Of a stretch of DNA of 64,000 nucleotides, positions 34,501-45,005 are shown piece by piece. Source of the DNA: Scolanthus callimorphus (Eukaryota > Cnidaria > Anthozoa > Actiniaria > Edwardsiidae); the NCBI GenBank assembly GCA_033964015.1, contig CM066922.1, positions 1,566,856-1,630,855 of the forward strand, read 5' to 3'. Position 1 is the stretch's first letter, and every line of letters starts with the position of its first letter. A program made the translations under genes and the position numbers. The notes under the pieces were generated by a model, which worked only from the letters and a program-made list of their open reading frames with translations, was not told where the DNA came from and made no database searches.

Positions 34501-35442
34501 AGAACTACTAACATGCAGTGTATACTTTATTAGGATAGTGTCCAGTAAAGCATGCATTGCATGCTGGCAGCTGTGGGATATTTGAATTGTTAGAGGGCAT
34601 GCCTCATTTAAGCTGAACTTGTTCATTCTAACAAAGTGTGTTTGTCAACACAAGAGGGCACAATTAAATTGAAATGCTATTGTGTGTCCTAAATAGGAAA
34701 CCTGTAAAAAATCATTTTATCCAAAATTACTAATTCACTGTATTCTTGGTTTCAGATGTACAATGAGACGAATTTAATGAATGTAACTGCACCCCCCAAA
34801 TAACCCCACAAGTGTGCATTACACTTGATAGACATACTTTTTACAAGGGAAGAACGAAGGGAGTGTCTGCTGTACAGCAGCAGTAAAAGCAAAAAGGCAG
34901 CCCTTGACCCAGTGCGGGTCGAACTAATGTTCCGTAAGTGTACTACCGACCCTAGGGGGGTAGTTGTTTTAGTATTATACTAAATCAGTACAATAAAATA
35001 TGGCAGATTGAAAGATTCAAAAGTCACTCACGAGAGCGAGCTGCTTTTGAGAGTAAATAGTGTTGGACACTTACTATTTCAGGAATCAATTGGAACAGGC
35101 AAAAATGGCTATTCACTGATTTGGTTAACTAGAACACTGAATATTTAAAAAAAACTACAATTTCTTGTGTTGTGGGTTTTTACCTTTACCTAGACCTTAA
35201 GAGCCATTCTTATGATGAGCTTATCTAAATCAAATGAAATGAAGCTGCTTAATTCCTTTGTTGTGTTATTGTACTAAATGTTGACCACTTAGTTCTAACC
35301 TGAAATTCACTTAAGATTTATTTTCATTGCAGGTGTTCTTAGATTGAAATACGGCTCTGAGAGGGTAGAAAGATGCATAAAAGATATAAAAGAGGCCTGC
35401 AACCAGAAGTGCAGGGACTCAAGGAAGCAAAGGGATGATTAA
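19512..35442 (+). CDS. BEN-like multi-exon gene, split by transposon B
   Basis: Exons left of the transposon: 19512-19548 (MSLRNALKNSLK), 20336-20503 (EEEQYLVFFEGENMPAIA, a small folded domain), 21367-21420, and 21759-21908 (Lys-rich then a run of Asp). All these junctions are phase 1 with good GT/AG sites. Exons right of it: 33327-33457 (a diverged copy of the last left exon), 33632-33772 (coiled coil ISRLEQMVAQLQHELQQLR), 34226-34327, and 35335-35442 ending in a Lys/Cys-rich tail and TAA. The layout resembles BEN-domain proteins expanded in cnidarians, but the central BEN helices are not visible, so the family is tentative. A normal product would need splicing over 11 kb. The gene may be split or dead. 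Confidence 0.45.
21979..21995 (+). repeat. Left terminal inverted repeat of element B
   Basis: TAGCCTGCTTGCAGGCG, 17 bp, inverse of 33240-33256. The core GCCTGC-TT-GCAGGC is itself a hairpin. Its CAG (to 21992) doubles as a splice acceptor for the helicase fragment. Confidence 0.7.
21993..23153 (+). pseudogene. RecQ-family helicase, C-terminal half, from element B
   Basis: RecQ helicases unwind DNA 3' to 5' using ATP. Present here: a degraded motif III (LTGTAD, normally LTATA), TIVFCCSLRDIATVV (motif IV), VVLATTALSMGVNFP (motif V), HQEAGRAGRDG (motif VI) and the Cys cluster QCCSTCEV of the zinc subdomain. The C-terminal tail is acidic (EYEEEELECHELDVL) and ends at 23153. Motifs I and II are absent, so it cannot be an ATPase alone. 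Frame changes near 22318 and 22743 break the frame. The first exon base follows a CAG acceptor and is in phase with the upstream BEN-like exon. Confidence 0.8.
23311..23424. repeat. Short palindromic repeat
   Basis: AACAATTGGACTACTAGTTT (left) pairs with the inverse of GAACAAGTAGTCTAATTGTT (right). It shares the TCTAATTGTTTTAGTA end with the repeats at 15471-15577 and 38706. Confidence 0.75.
23535..24073. mobile_element. MITE family M2, longer copy
   Basis: GATAGCAGAAACATATAAGT (left) and the inverse ...TTATATGTTTCTGGTGATAG (right) frame about 540 bp. Inward similarity includes the GTGTAACAG / GTTGTCAC and GCGAACAACTCGCA / TGCGAGTTGTTC blocks. The GATTTGCCATGGTAAA-to-GCGCGCTTCTAAA segment recurs at the right edge of the window (from 63935). 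Confidence 0.75.
24306..24494. mobile_element. MITE family M3 copy (TGTGTGGTTCCAG ends), divergent
   Basis: Ends TGTGTTTTTCCAGGAAAAAT and CCTGGAATTACACA, with the family's internal TTGGAAATTCCAGA block twice. See 47054-47244 for the best copy. Confidence 0.65.
24617..26096. repeat. Composite repeat region with duplicated block
   Basis: The block GGCTTTATCCCTCGCTTAAA through GAATTAGAACTTAGCCC occurs at about 25048 and, slightly changed, at about 25906. An L2-type LINE tail lies between the copies. The left edge has AGCACTAGCTGATGCCCGTG and the right edge TATTAATATATAGATG. The element class is not recognised. Confidence 0.5.
25152..25631 (-). pseudogene. L2/CR1-type LINE ORF2, C-terminal fragment
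   Basis: The minus strand encodes the region after the RT domain: LLQWDDVATRRGKHLGIAMF, LFPSYL, YNLRNSENKLALPLPKT, FSYCGAKLWNNFP. The stop is at 25233, followed by a short 3' UTR and a (TATG)n tail, seen as CATA repeats at 25158-25181. Such microsatellite tails replace poly-A in L2/CR1 elements. It is strongly 5'-truncated, at about 25631. Confidence 0.85.
26233..26388. mobile_element. MITE family M3 copy, divergent
   Basis: TGTGTGATCCCCAAAAAATA at the left and TTTCTGGAATCACAC at the right are inverted ends of the family seen at 47054-47244. Confidence 0.6.
26389..27590. other. No gene seen (interior of element B)
   Basis: AT-rich DNA between the helicase remnant and the 3' end of the transposase. 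Nothing is supported. Confidence 0.45.
29672..29854. mobile_element. MITE with GCCTGGTGCACAC ends
   Basis: GCCTGGTGCACACTTGCGAC at the left is the near-inverse of GTCGCTAGTGTGCACCAGGC at the right, and CATAAG pairs extend the arms to about 34 bp. It is intronic in the element B transposase. A distant relative with CCTGGTCCACACTAG ends lies at 46721. Confidence 0.8.
31070..31337. mobile_element. G-run-rich MITE
   Basis: TGGGCAATTCCAGAAAATAC and the inverse of TATAATTTCTGGAATTGCCCA frame a segment with several poly-G tracts (up to about 17 bp). It is intronic in the element B transposase, and probably a relative of family M3. Confidence 0.7.
33240..33256 (-). repeat. Right terminal inverted repeat of element B
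   Basis: CGCCTGCAAGCAGGCTA is the exact inverse of 21979-21995. Just inside lies AAGATGGCGG (33181-33190), a YY1-type motif, upstream of the transposase start at 32713. Confidence 0.7.
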
Positions 35443-36282
35443 TGGACGATTCCAGCTATATAATAGTCCCGTTTTGAATTATCTGCTCTACTGCTGAATA
35501 GGCACCAAATTCGAAAAACTGATGAAGCTTGAATAGGCCGTTATCACACAAAATTGATTAATGATATTTAATAGTTATCACAAAATGAAATCCAGTTTTC
35601 AATTGTACATATCCGTATTAGTAAAATTGCAAAGTTTCAAAAGAATTACTTGAACACTGGCTGAGATATGAATATTCAAAACTTTGTATTCTGATTGGTA
35701 TTCACAACTTTTTCGGCTTTAAATTGAGGCCGCTGCTGTATTTGTGCCGATGAGGCCTATTCAGTGGTAGAGTAGAGAATTCAAAATTGGACTTTTAAGC
35801 ACACAATCAAACAAAATCAGTTTTGTGCTTTCCATAAAGATTACTATCAGTGAAATACCCCTTCCAAATTTGAGCACGATCCAATGGGCAGAAACCCACG
35901 TTTGAATTTCATATTTTTGGACTTGGCTTACACTAGAGCAAATATCTCTGGAGATAGAATTTTTATGGAGACAGATTTTTGAGTATACCGATAGGACAAC
36001 AGTTTAAACTACAACTAGACGCATGAAATGCGTGAACTCGGGCTTCCCTTTAGGTCTACAAAGGTGTGCAAAAAGGTCAAAAGCAGAAACACGTGACCAT
36101 CTCAGGAATCTAACCTGGGATTAATGGTCTTTCAGTCTTCCCAATTACTGATGACGAAGGTTCATTTTATGTATTATACTGTATGGCTTTAATTTATTTT
36201 ACACATAAATTTCAATTGTGTGAATGTATAGAATTTCAAGTTTGGGTACATGAATTTATGGCACTCAAGAAATTAGGCATAA
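35443..36282. other. No gene seen
   Basis: AT-rich DNA downstream of the BEN-like stop codon. No supported feature. Confidence 0.45.
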
Positions 36283-36336
36283 ATTCCTTTTAGGCATAAA
36301 TTTCTTTTGTGCATATAAATTTCTTTTTGTGCATAT

Positions 36337-37075
36337 TACCACTGTATGCATTGCTACGCGACCTCACAATTCACTGTTGCGATGGGCGATTGGCGATTGG
36401 CAATTTTTAGCCGTCAATCAAAACCAAAACGTTGGATTCGGCTACTTCGGTGGGTCGACATTAGGGAACATTCATTATTTATTCCAGGGGGTGGGCTGGC
36501 AAGATTTTTCATAAAGCCCCAAAAACCTCCTAACCCCCTCCAATTATCAATAAAAACCTCAAAGCCCCATCAGGCAATTTTTATAATGATGAAAGCCACC
36601 CCACCTTCCCCCTAGATCAGGATGAAATGTTGGGGCATGTAGATACCAAGACCATTTCCTGTATTTAATTAGGAATTTAGGAATTAGGAATTTCCTGTGA
36701 CTGCACCGCATGAACAGTTTGTTGTAATTTTACAGGCGTGCATCCTCTTATTCAATTAATGTCACTGCTTCCAAAAAATGTAGATGACCCCTCACAGAAG
36801 TTTTCAAATTTTCTTGTGACCCCCTACTTGAACGTGCCAAATGTAACATGCCCCCCCTTAATTCTTGCCAGCCCACCCCCTGGCAAAAAAAATGAATGCT
36901 CCCTTAATTGTAAAATCAACTAAAATAATTGTAAGCTATCCTTCGGCTTTCTGTCCTAGAATTATGAACTTCCTGACTCAAGAAAATTGACATTACAATT
37001 CCTCTGCTGAGAATCGCCAATCGCAACCGTGAATTTTGAGGTCGCCTAGCAATGCATACAGCAGTTTAGTGGTAA
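36337..37075. mobile_element. MITE family M1, second copy, itself interrupted
   Basis: TACCACTGTATGCATTGCTA at the left and the inverse ...AGCAATGCATACAGCAGTTTAGTGGTA at the right match the copy at 4498-4783, including the GCGATGGGCGATTGG block. The interior is split by a separate MITE at 36464-36903. Confidence 0.85.
36464..36903. mobile_element. Nested MITE with TTA target duplication
   Basis: GGGAACATTCATTATTTATT...CCAGGGGGTGGGCTGGCAAG at the left is inverted at the right (CTTGCCAGCCCACCCCCTGG...AATGCTCCC). TTA is duplicated on both sides (36461-36463, 36904-36906), the 3-bp duplication usual for PIF/Harbinger-type elements. Confidence 0.85.
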
Positions 37076-37407
37076 AATAAAATTTCTTTTGTGCATACAA
37101 AATTTATTTTTGTGCATATACAAATTAATCCTGTGTATTCATACATTTTTAGAAAACATACAGCAATCAGTCGCAACATAACACAACACCACAGCTAGTT
37201 GTAGACAAAGGTATAAATTTGAAGCTAATTGTATACACAGAAACTGTACAGTTTCAAAAAGTTTAGAAATAAATAAATTGATTTACTGTCTATTTTTGTC
37301 TATTTTTGTCTATTATGGTGCTTACTGGGATGACATTCCTGATAAAGAGACATGGTGGTTAAATCCTAACATTTTGGGTTTCCAATCTATGAAACTGTGC
37401 CTAAAAG

Positions 37408-37461
37408 GTATAGCAAGATCTTAGCAGTAGATGACAAGATTTTTCAAGATCTTAGCAGGAC
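37408..37461. repeat. AAGATCTT-rich array, left part
   Basis: AAGATCTTAGCAG units. The array continues at 52231 on the far side of the LINE, so it was the LINE's target site. Confidence 0.75.
37446..37461 (+). repeat. Left target-site duplication of the L1-like LINE
   Basis: AAGATCTTAGCAGGAC, identical to 52231-52246 directly after the LINE's A-rich tail. The last two A's could belong to the tail, so the duplication is 14-16 bp. Confidence 0.85.
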
Positions 37462-37704
37462 TTATTGTCCTTTATTTAGTACCGGCATGGAATTGGTTTG
37501 ATCCAAGGCTTTAGGTTATTTGATTTCCTTTTAGTAGTCTTGGGCATAATGAATGCACTAGTTTCGACCGTGCTATTCATTCAACAAATGTGTGTGTGTT
37601 TGTGGTTCTGTGGTATTCGTAGTTTTTATGTTTTGACCAGAGGTATAAGAAATAAGGTAACTTTAAGGTTGTTTTTGAATGGGTAGCAATTTCGAGTTTA
37701 GCAT

Positions 37705-37713
37705 GCTTTCTCT
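37705..37713 (+). repeat. Left 9-bp target duplication of element A
   Basis: GCTTTCTCT, identical to 48561-48569. Confidence 0.9.
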
Positions 37714-37782
37714 TAGGCTCTATTTCCAGCCGTTGTTAGGCGTCCGGTCTTGCGATCCTCCCCCCACAGACGGCTGGATGAC
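37714..37782 (+). repeat. Left terminal inverted repeat of element A
   Basis: It starts TAGGCTCTATTTCCAGCCG and ends near ACGGCTGGATGAC, so it contains its own inverted CCAGCCG/CGGCTGG pair. It pairs with 48499-48560. Confidence 0.9.
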
Positions 37783-37933
37783 TGGTCGAGACTGCTTGTC
37801 CGTGACGTCACTGTTTCGAGCGTAACGCAATATTGTAAATTGATACACTTTGGCGCGCGTTCGAGCGAGACGTCACATAATAGAAATATAACCCCACTGA
37901 GTTCTTAGCTATTTTTATCCGGATTACACGCAT

Positions 37934-40900
37934 ATGGAAGATGATACTCCAGTTAAGCCAGTAAAGGAGGTTTCCCCTGAGTTCTCCTGTTGTATCTGCG
38001 GTCAGGACCTTCCCGATTCAAGGAAACGATCGCGGATAACGCCAGATATTGCCAGGCGAGTGTCCGAAATTGTCACTGTTGTACCCGAAAAAAGTAGTTT
38101 TTTGTGCAACGATTCGTGTTCAAAGGCAGTTTCAAAGTATAAAAAGGCAAAGGAAACCATTCAAGAGGTTGAATATATTTTAAAGGAACGTTTTACGCAG
38201 CACAGTTTGCGAACTGCCAGAGTTAAGAGAGGAATTCCTACGGATGTTGGTGATCATTCCCCTGCGCGCCAAAATGTAAAGAGAAGGTCAGCTTTGCAGC
38301 CAAGAACTTTGGCGTTCTCAGATACCTCGAGTGAACAGAAACTCCTTCCCAATTATCATCCATTTCTCCCTGTCCTACCAAGGCCGGCAAGTTCAAGTTT
38401 CTCAGCAATCTTACCGGTCCTTCATTGTGCTGTCGGCGCACCGCTTGGAGCACCGCCGGTAGTTCCTACTTTTCCTGGTTCAGTAAACAACATTAAAGGA
38501 TCGGCTAATCTCACCCCCAACTTTCAGAACGTTGTCTCTGTCTCTGGATCGTCAGTTGATACAGTCAAGGTAGGTTTAAATTGTGGATACTGTATACTTT
38601 CTTTCATACATCGCGCGCGAATGTTTCCTCGGTGTTTAACAAATCGACACAAAACTGTATTTATCACGGGACGATTTGCCGATAATCACGAAGCCAGAGG
38701 CGACTAATTGTTTTAGTATAATTGCTCAAGTGATTCATAAGGTTTTTAGGCAGAAAAACATTATTTTGTTGGACTTTTTCAACATTCAAGGATCGGCTAA
38801 TCTCATCCCCAACTTTCAGAACTTTGTCTCTGTCTCTGGATCGTCAGTTGATACAGTCAAGGTAGGTTTAAATTGTGGATACTGTAGACTTTCTTTCATA
38901 CATCGCGCGCGAATGTTTCCTTGGTGTTTAACTTACAAATCGACACAAGTATTTATCACGGGACGATTCGCCGATAATCACGGAGCCAGAGGCGACTAAT
39001 TGTTTTAGTATAATTGCTCAAGTGATTCATAAGGTTTTTAGACAGAAAAACATTTTTTGTTGGACTTTTTCATCATAACAAATCTCGCGCGCGCACTCCC
39101 TATCCTTTCAATGTTATAATCACATGTATTATAGCGAGAGAAAACGAACCCCTCTATCAGCGCGCGGAAATTCTTATAATCACTTGAGCAATTTTATACA
39201 AAGCATAGTACCATCCTTTGGTGGAACGCCTTATTTACCTAGCAGAGTCCTAGTAATATATTTGTTCTCCTAGAAACCTGGGAGTAGCTTGCAAATCCTC
39301 CCAATTGTCTACCCCGTCGAGCCACCATCACATGCTCCTAGCCTCAATCCGGACGAGCTTTTAGCACCAGTTTGCACCGTCGAGGTAAGTTTTGTGCAGG
39401 CGACGAACAACGAACTTGTACATAAAAGCCATCTATATTGGAAGTGGCTTCAACAAACCATGGAGTTTTGCCATTTTAGTGTTTGTAATCCCTTTGTATT
39501 CTTTTGTTTGTCTACTGAGTACTAGCCCATTTTCCAGATTTTTGAAAACTCTAATCTACAAATGAGCCTATAAATCCAGGGTTGGGTTGGGGGGGGGGGG
39601 GGGGGAGTCTGCATAAAAATAGACATGATGTATTTTCAACCTAAGGGATAGCAAAGTGGGTGTGGTCAAAGTAATTTTAAATCCAGAGAGCAGATAAGAG
39701 AAACTTCTTTTCAGTTCCACTGGAGTTTATGGCCCTTAACAAATAACCCCTATGGAAACAAACCTCTATGGAAACAAAATGTTGAAATTCTTATTGTTGA
39801 AATTTTAGGCCACCCTTGGTGCGAGACCCCCTAAGGGGTAGCAGACTCTCAGAACACCCTACAGGATAGAACAAGTAGCCTCCCCGGCAGTGTCAAGGCC
39901 CCTAATAATGATGTGGGGGAGGCTGTAGGACAAGCACCCCACATATTTTATAGGGATCCACCCAGCCTAAAAAATATTATCATGTTAAAATGTCATCTAT
40001 TGAAAATATGCACTCTCAGTTTCATTTCAGTTTTATCTCCCTCAATGAAAACTGAGAGAACAATTATCCTTTCATGTGTACTTCATGTTTCAAGTTTCAG
40101 ATTCTACAAAAATATGACTTTTTTGGTCAATGTTTTTTCTTTTGATTTTCCTAACATTAATTTCTTCTATCATTTTAGGTCAAGGTTATTTATGAAAGTG
40201 GGAGTAAAAAGGTTAGAAAACTTCCAAGTGAAATGTTCAGGCTGGGAAAGGCACTAGCAAGAGGAACTACTTTAAGTGTTGCACAAGCTGCATTAGAATG
40301 CACTGAGCTCCGTGCTCACATCGAGGATCTAGTGATTAAATCTATGGCAACAGAAGCTAAAAATTTGACTGCTCTAAATGACCCTTCCATTCTTCGATGT
40401 ACAACAAAGAAAGCCATACAAGAGTTTACATGGAAAGCTGTATCAGATGAGTTCACAAGTCGCACACCCCTGTTGTACAGAGCACTCCATGCAGCTGCTG
40501 GTGTTGCACCAGATAAAGGGATCAGTCCAGCTGTGTTAATGGCACAGTCTATTCTACAAAAGAAACGGGATAAAGCTATGTGTCTAGTCCAATATGTGAC
40601 AGGGCTAATTTTAAAAATTGGCAGGACACCCAAAAAGGTAATATACATAATTTGTGTTCACTGCATATAAATGTCTGAACCAATGCAGGATCAGTGGCTC
40701 TTAGAAAAAGATGAAGGGAAAGCATATTGACGAAATGCTAATAACAATGGGCTTTCCATTTAAAATCAATACCCCCTCCTCCTTTTAGAGAAGAATGGGA
40801 TTTCTTCAGGGCTCAAGCATTTTAGGGTTGAAATTTATTCAGGAGTCTGCCTTAAAAGTGGGCCTCCTCAATAGGCTTAGGGTTGGGATTTTACATGAAA

Positions 40901-43900
40901 CAGCCCAATGTCACCAGTTTATGATATGAAGCAATAGACATTTTTTAAGAAAATGGAGCATCTGGCATGGAAACAAGGCTGGAAATATACATTCCTCAGA
41001 AGTTCACATTTTCAACTACTAAATCATGTTCAACTACATATTTGCAACCTTCACTTATTTGCCATCCAAGAACGACAGAAAACACTAGAAATTCATCAGC
41101 GGACAGAGGCTTCCCTGAGTAGTGGCAATGTTTGTTTATATTTTCAGCCTCATTTCCATGCAAGATTTGTAAGCGGAGTGTACTGCCAATGGCATATAAG
41201 CCCCTGTCTCTAATAAACTAAATAAAATTCCCCATGGCTAGGAGCCTTAAAACAAATACCCCCACCCCAGCCCACTTTTTGTTATATACACTCATTTCCA
41301 TTTTGTTCATAGGGCATCACAAGGATGAACCACTTGGGTGTGACAGTCTCCACCAAAACTGTGAATAAAGCTCTAGATAATATTGGAGAGGACTACAATG
41401 CTCCATTATTAAATTGGCACAAGTCATTATCATCTCATCTCAAAGCCTCCCCAACTGATGACACTACCACTTCAGCTCCCCAGCCACAAAATTATGCTAT
41501 GGTATTGGACAATTTCGACTTGCGGATTACAGCAGCTGACATGACCTCTGATAACCAGAACAAAGACCATCATTGGTGTAATCACAATGTAGTCCTAGAT
41601 CGTGTGAGTGACTCAAATCTTGATGACAGTCATCCAACAGCTGATCTGTTAGAGGTACCAAATGCTACATTTCTGCCCACAGCCACTGACCACCAGGCAT
41701 TAATGAAGGATTATGCTATACTTGTGTCACGAGTTCTGGTGGAGCACTGTCAAGCATTTCGAGACACATTCAAGGATATTGTTCCCCAGCACATACCTCA
41801 TAAGTACAGTGACATTTTGAAGAAACAATCTGATAAAGTGAATCTTGGCATACTCTTCAAAAATGAGAATAAAGGAGAAGAAATTATAGATATCGTAAGG
41901 TATCTCCATCAGTTTGTACCAAGCACTGGAGAAGAAGACAACGAACAGTTTGGAAGGATGCCTATTGTTGGGGACCAACTCACAATAGAGAGAGGTGTAG
42001 AAGCCCAATTCAGTGTCACTAATGCTTACACTCCAGCTAGACGACTTGAGGGTATATTCTTCCAGTTAGCTGACTGGCATCATGAGAACAAATTCCTTGA
42101 TGTAAGCAATGACATACTCGTAGACACATCCCCAATTGAAGCATTTAATGCAATTTAGCATAATTTTTGCCTGTAAATGTAGAGATTCAAGCATGTTGAT
42201 TGGCCAATAATTATGTTGTCTTTAGCCATTACTATATATTTTGGTTACTGGCAGTGATCTTTTCCAAGTTGTGACCGAAATATCAAAGAAAATCAGGTTT
42301 TATTCCCCCTTTTTATTTCTCTGATATTTACTGGCAAAATTATACTAAACATTTGCACTGGGGCTCAGTGACTATTCAACCATTATCCTGCGAGATTGTG
42401 CAGAATATTGTCTGATGCTAAATCAGACAATATTCTGCAAAAATCGAGCAGGCGATAATGGTTTTATTATTCAGCACATCGATAGCAAAAAAAATCCCAG
42501 AAATGATGTACTTTTGTGTATTAAATATGAGCTCAACACATCATATTTCCCTCAGAGATGGATATCACAGGATATATGTCATGTACAGAAGACAGCTATT
42601 GGCGTTCCAATGACCATATTTTGCCAGTGCATCGATGTGCTGAATAATAATATAGAATATAACCTGCTACTGTATATTTTTTGTTTTAGATAATATTTGG
42701 CAGGTTCTACAGTGGTGCCTCAGCATGTGACAGAACTTCATTGTTTGCTATTCGCAACCAGATAAATTGGCGTAACATTGTCACAGACAGTCACAGCAAG
42801 CCTGCTGAATGCAAGCGTTTTGTAAACCTTGTTCTTGATGCAGATATTCTTGCTGCTGCACTACATTTCTTTGGCATGCAGTTGCTGGACGACAAACCAT
42901 CCAGAGGAGGATTTCCTGCTACCTTGCAGGCAGCCACATTAGGGGTAGTTAGAGAAAGATACTTAACCAATGTTGTAAGGGAGTTTCTGAGTACTTATGT
43001 TGCCAACAGACAGCTGTACTTAGCACATGCTGCCAACATAAATGCCCTCCAGCAATGGGAGTATGCTCAAGACAACCAGCCTCTCACACCAGAGGGGCGA
43101 TATCCCTGTAGATTTACTGGCTGTACATCATCATACAAAGTTGACGGAGCATGCAGACGAAGGCATGAGATGTCACATGATCCACCACCAGATGTTCAAT
43201 ATGCAGTCAATCTCACGAACACTGTACCTGACCCAACAGATGAAAACCCTGATGTCAAAGATGACGTATTCGATTACCACTGCTCTTTCATGGGCATGGC
43301 TCTCCTACTGAGAAATTTTCGTGATGCCGGAAAGGAAGGTGACGGGGAACGTTTACTGAGGTGTATAAAGTTCTTTTTGCTACACTTCTTCCAAGATGGT
43401 GCTGGGAGTACAAAGTATGCTTTAGAAGCACTCTATATTAACTTCCAGGTAAATGCCCTCCTAACTCCAAGAGAAGCTGAACGAATGATTTGGAATCGAA
43501 CAATTAATAACAAGGGAGGTCTTGGAAACAATGTTTTCCTAGACCTAGATTTAGAGCATGACAATCATCTGTTGAAAGATATGTTGAGAGGACTGGGAGC
43601 AAATGTGGCAGAGGCGTCAGTAGAAAGGATGTCTAAGGCATTTTTGTCATGAAGACACTATGTGAAAGGTATGACACAGAGATGGAAGTGAAAAAGGTCT
43701 CTGGAGATCACACCTCCAAAAATGTTAACAAGGACCTCTACACTGTGGTGAAATTGTTACACAAGGAAGAGGTATTCTCAGCTGCCCCAACTGCACGCAC
43801 CCTGAGGGCCTTTCCAGACTGCCCAAGAGATTATCTGCAGCTGTTAAATACAGAGGAACTATTTAAATGGATCAATGAGCACAAAAAGAAGATTCATCTT

Positions 43901-43918
43901 GGGTCACGACCAAGGTAG
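37934..43918 (+). CDS. DUF6589-type (AcademH-like) DDE transposase of element A
   Basis: A transposase would cut the TIRs and join the element to a new site. Exons by GT/AG: 37934-38569; 38791-38861 (duplicate of the end of exon 1); 39274-39384; 40179-40637; 41313-42101; 42690-about 43648; remainder to 43918. In order: N-terminal zinc finger (FSCCICGQDLPDS with NDSCSKAVSKYKKAK), helical region (LRCTTKKAIQEFTWKA), first catalytic Asp in MVLDNFDLRI (about 41507), second in IVGDQLTIERG (about 41970), a C2H2-like insert (YPCRFTGCTSSYKVDGACRR, then RHEMSH), KEGDGERL (about 43336, candidate third acidic residue) and DLEHDNHLLKDMLRGLGAN. A T5 run at about 43643 shifts the frame near the C-terminus; a one-base sequencing error would suffice. 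The same blocks occur in element B and, as I recall, in fungal DUF6589 proteins. Confidence 0.8.
38487..39076. repeat. Tandem duplication of about 295 bp including an exon
   Basis: 38487-38782 and 38783-39076 are near-identical. Both contain the coding block GSANL-PNFQN-VSVSGSS, its splice donor AAG/GTAGGT, and intron sequence ending GTTGGACTTTTTC. The second copy lies behind an acceptor-like CAACATTCAAG. Confidence 0.9.
39009..39199. repeat. Short inverted-end repeat
   Basis: TATAATTGCTCAAGTGATT is inverted as AATCACTTGAGCAATTTTATA at the right. It lies in intron 2 of the transposase; its left end was copied in the 295-bp duplication. Confidence 0.65.
42401..42437. repeat. Perfect 16-bp hairpin
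   Basis: CAGAATATTGTCTGAT, loop GCTAA, ATCAGACAATATTCTG. It forms the centre of a larger imperfect palindrome with a TTTTGCCAGTGC/ACTGGCAAAAT pair, intronic in the element A transposase. Confidence 0.85.
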
Positions 43919-44695
43919 ACATGATAATCACCTAGGCATATAGTTTAACACAGAAACATGTTTGTTAGCTATATTTCAAACAAGTTCTCAAAAGTGAGAA
44001 ACACCCTATACAAAAGACAAAAACAGTATCTGAGTCAAGAGTAATATAGCTGTAATATGGCTTACTAATAATGGCCACTTCCAGAAAATGTTCCTACTTG
44101 CACGATGGACAATGAGCCATTATCTCTAATATATTAATTGCCGCATATAGATTTTTAAACAAGAACTCCAAACTTGACCCCAGACAACCCACCACCACCA
44201 CCCTAACCTTTCGGAATTCCCAAAATTGTACTGTGGTGGGGATATATATATTTTATGGAATGGCCATGTTAATATTATGGTTATGAAAGAAGAAGCTAGA
44301 AATACTTGTGATATGGGACAATAACTTGATCAATGTCTCCAAAAATAGTTACTCCTATCACTGAGCATGAGCTGTTCTTCTTCTAGCATTTACATAATAA
44401 ATATTTAGGCTGAAGTTGTTAGTTACACTGTACATTATTAACATTTTGCACTGGTCACTTTGTTCTGTCAAACCAATCAATCCCTGTTTGGAACATTTAT
44501 GACAATGGATGACATTAGTGTGACCATTTGTCCAATACAAAAAACCTTGTATAAAACATCCTTTTTTAATTAGTCTGAAATATTTCATATAAATTTACTG
44601 AAGGTTCTAAAAATGTGTATCTAAAATGGGAACTTTTTGCCTACAATGTTATTATCTGCAGGATTTTACTGTATCACAACAATTATATCTTTGAG
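43919..44695. other. Spacer between convergent transposon genes
   Basis: No gene seen. Part (about 44160-44265) resembles a decayed MITE with CCACCACCACCCTAACC and GTGGTGGGGATATATAT ends. Confidence 0.4.
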
Positions 44696-44801
44696 TAGGC
44701 GTAATTTCCAGCCTTTGTTTTGAGCCCACAGTCCATCCCTCAACAATGGGGTGGATCCCATGGCTGGATGCCTAACGAAGGCTTGAAATACATAAAGCCT
44801 A
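44696..44801. mobile_element. 106-bp mini-element made of two element-A-like ends
   Basis: Left TAGGCGTAATTTCCAGCC...TGAGCCCACAGTCCATCCC matches the right TIR of element A in reverse. The right end, read inversely, is TAGGCTTTATGTATTTCAAGCC followed by TTCGTTAGGCATCCAGCC, which matches the left TIR. It looks like an AcademH-derived MITE sitting between the two genes of element A. The 9-bp flanks match only weakly. Confidence 0.65.
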
Positions 44802-44894
44802 ATACTTACAGCTGTAGCAGGATCCCTCTCTTGTGAATTCCCACAGCATTGTCAATGAGAGACTTGCCAGAGCCAGTTATCTATGAATGGACAA

Positions 44895-45005
44895 TCCTAG
44901 CCTCATTCCCAGGCTACCCCTTGCTGTCAGCTCGTGCAAGCCAATGACGTCATAGCCGGGCAAAGCATGACAGGCCCGCCGAGTAGCCTGGGGACGAGGC
45001 TAGGA
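44895..45005. repeat. Short MITE with TCCTAGCCTC ends
   Basis: TCCTAGCCTCATTCCCAGGC and its near-inverse GCCTGGGGACGAGGCTAGGA frame about 110 bp. Confidence 0.8.

Larger units (their letters stand above)
36283..37130. repeat. 20-bp minisatellite split by a MITE
   Basis: AAATTTCTTTTTGTGCATAT-like units flank the MITE on both sides (36283-36336 and 37076-37130). The MITE therefore inserted into a small tandem array. Confidence 0.7.
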
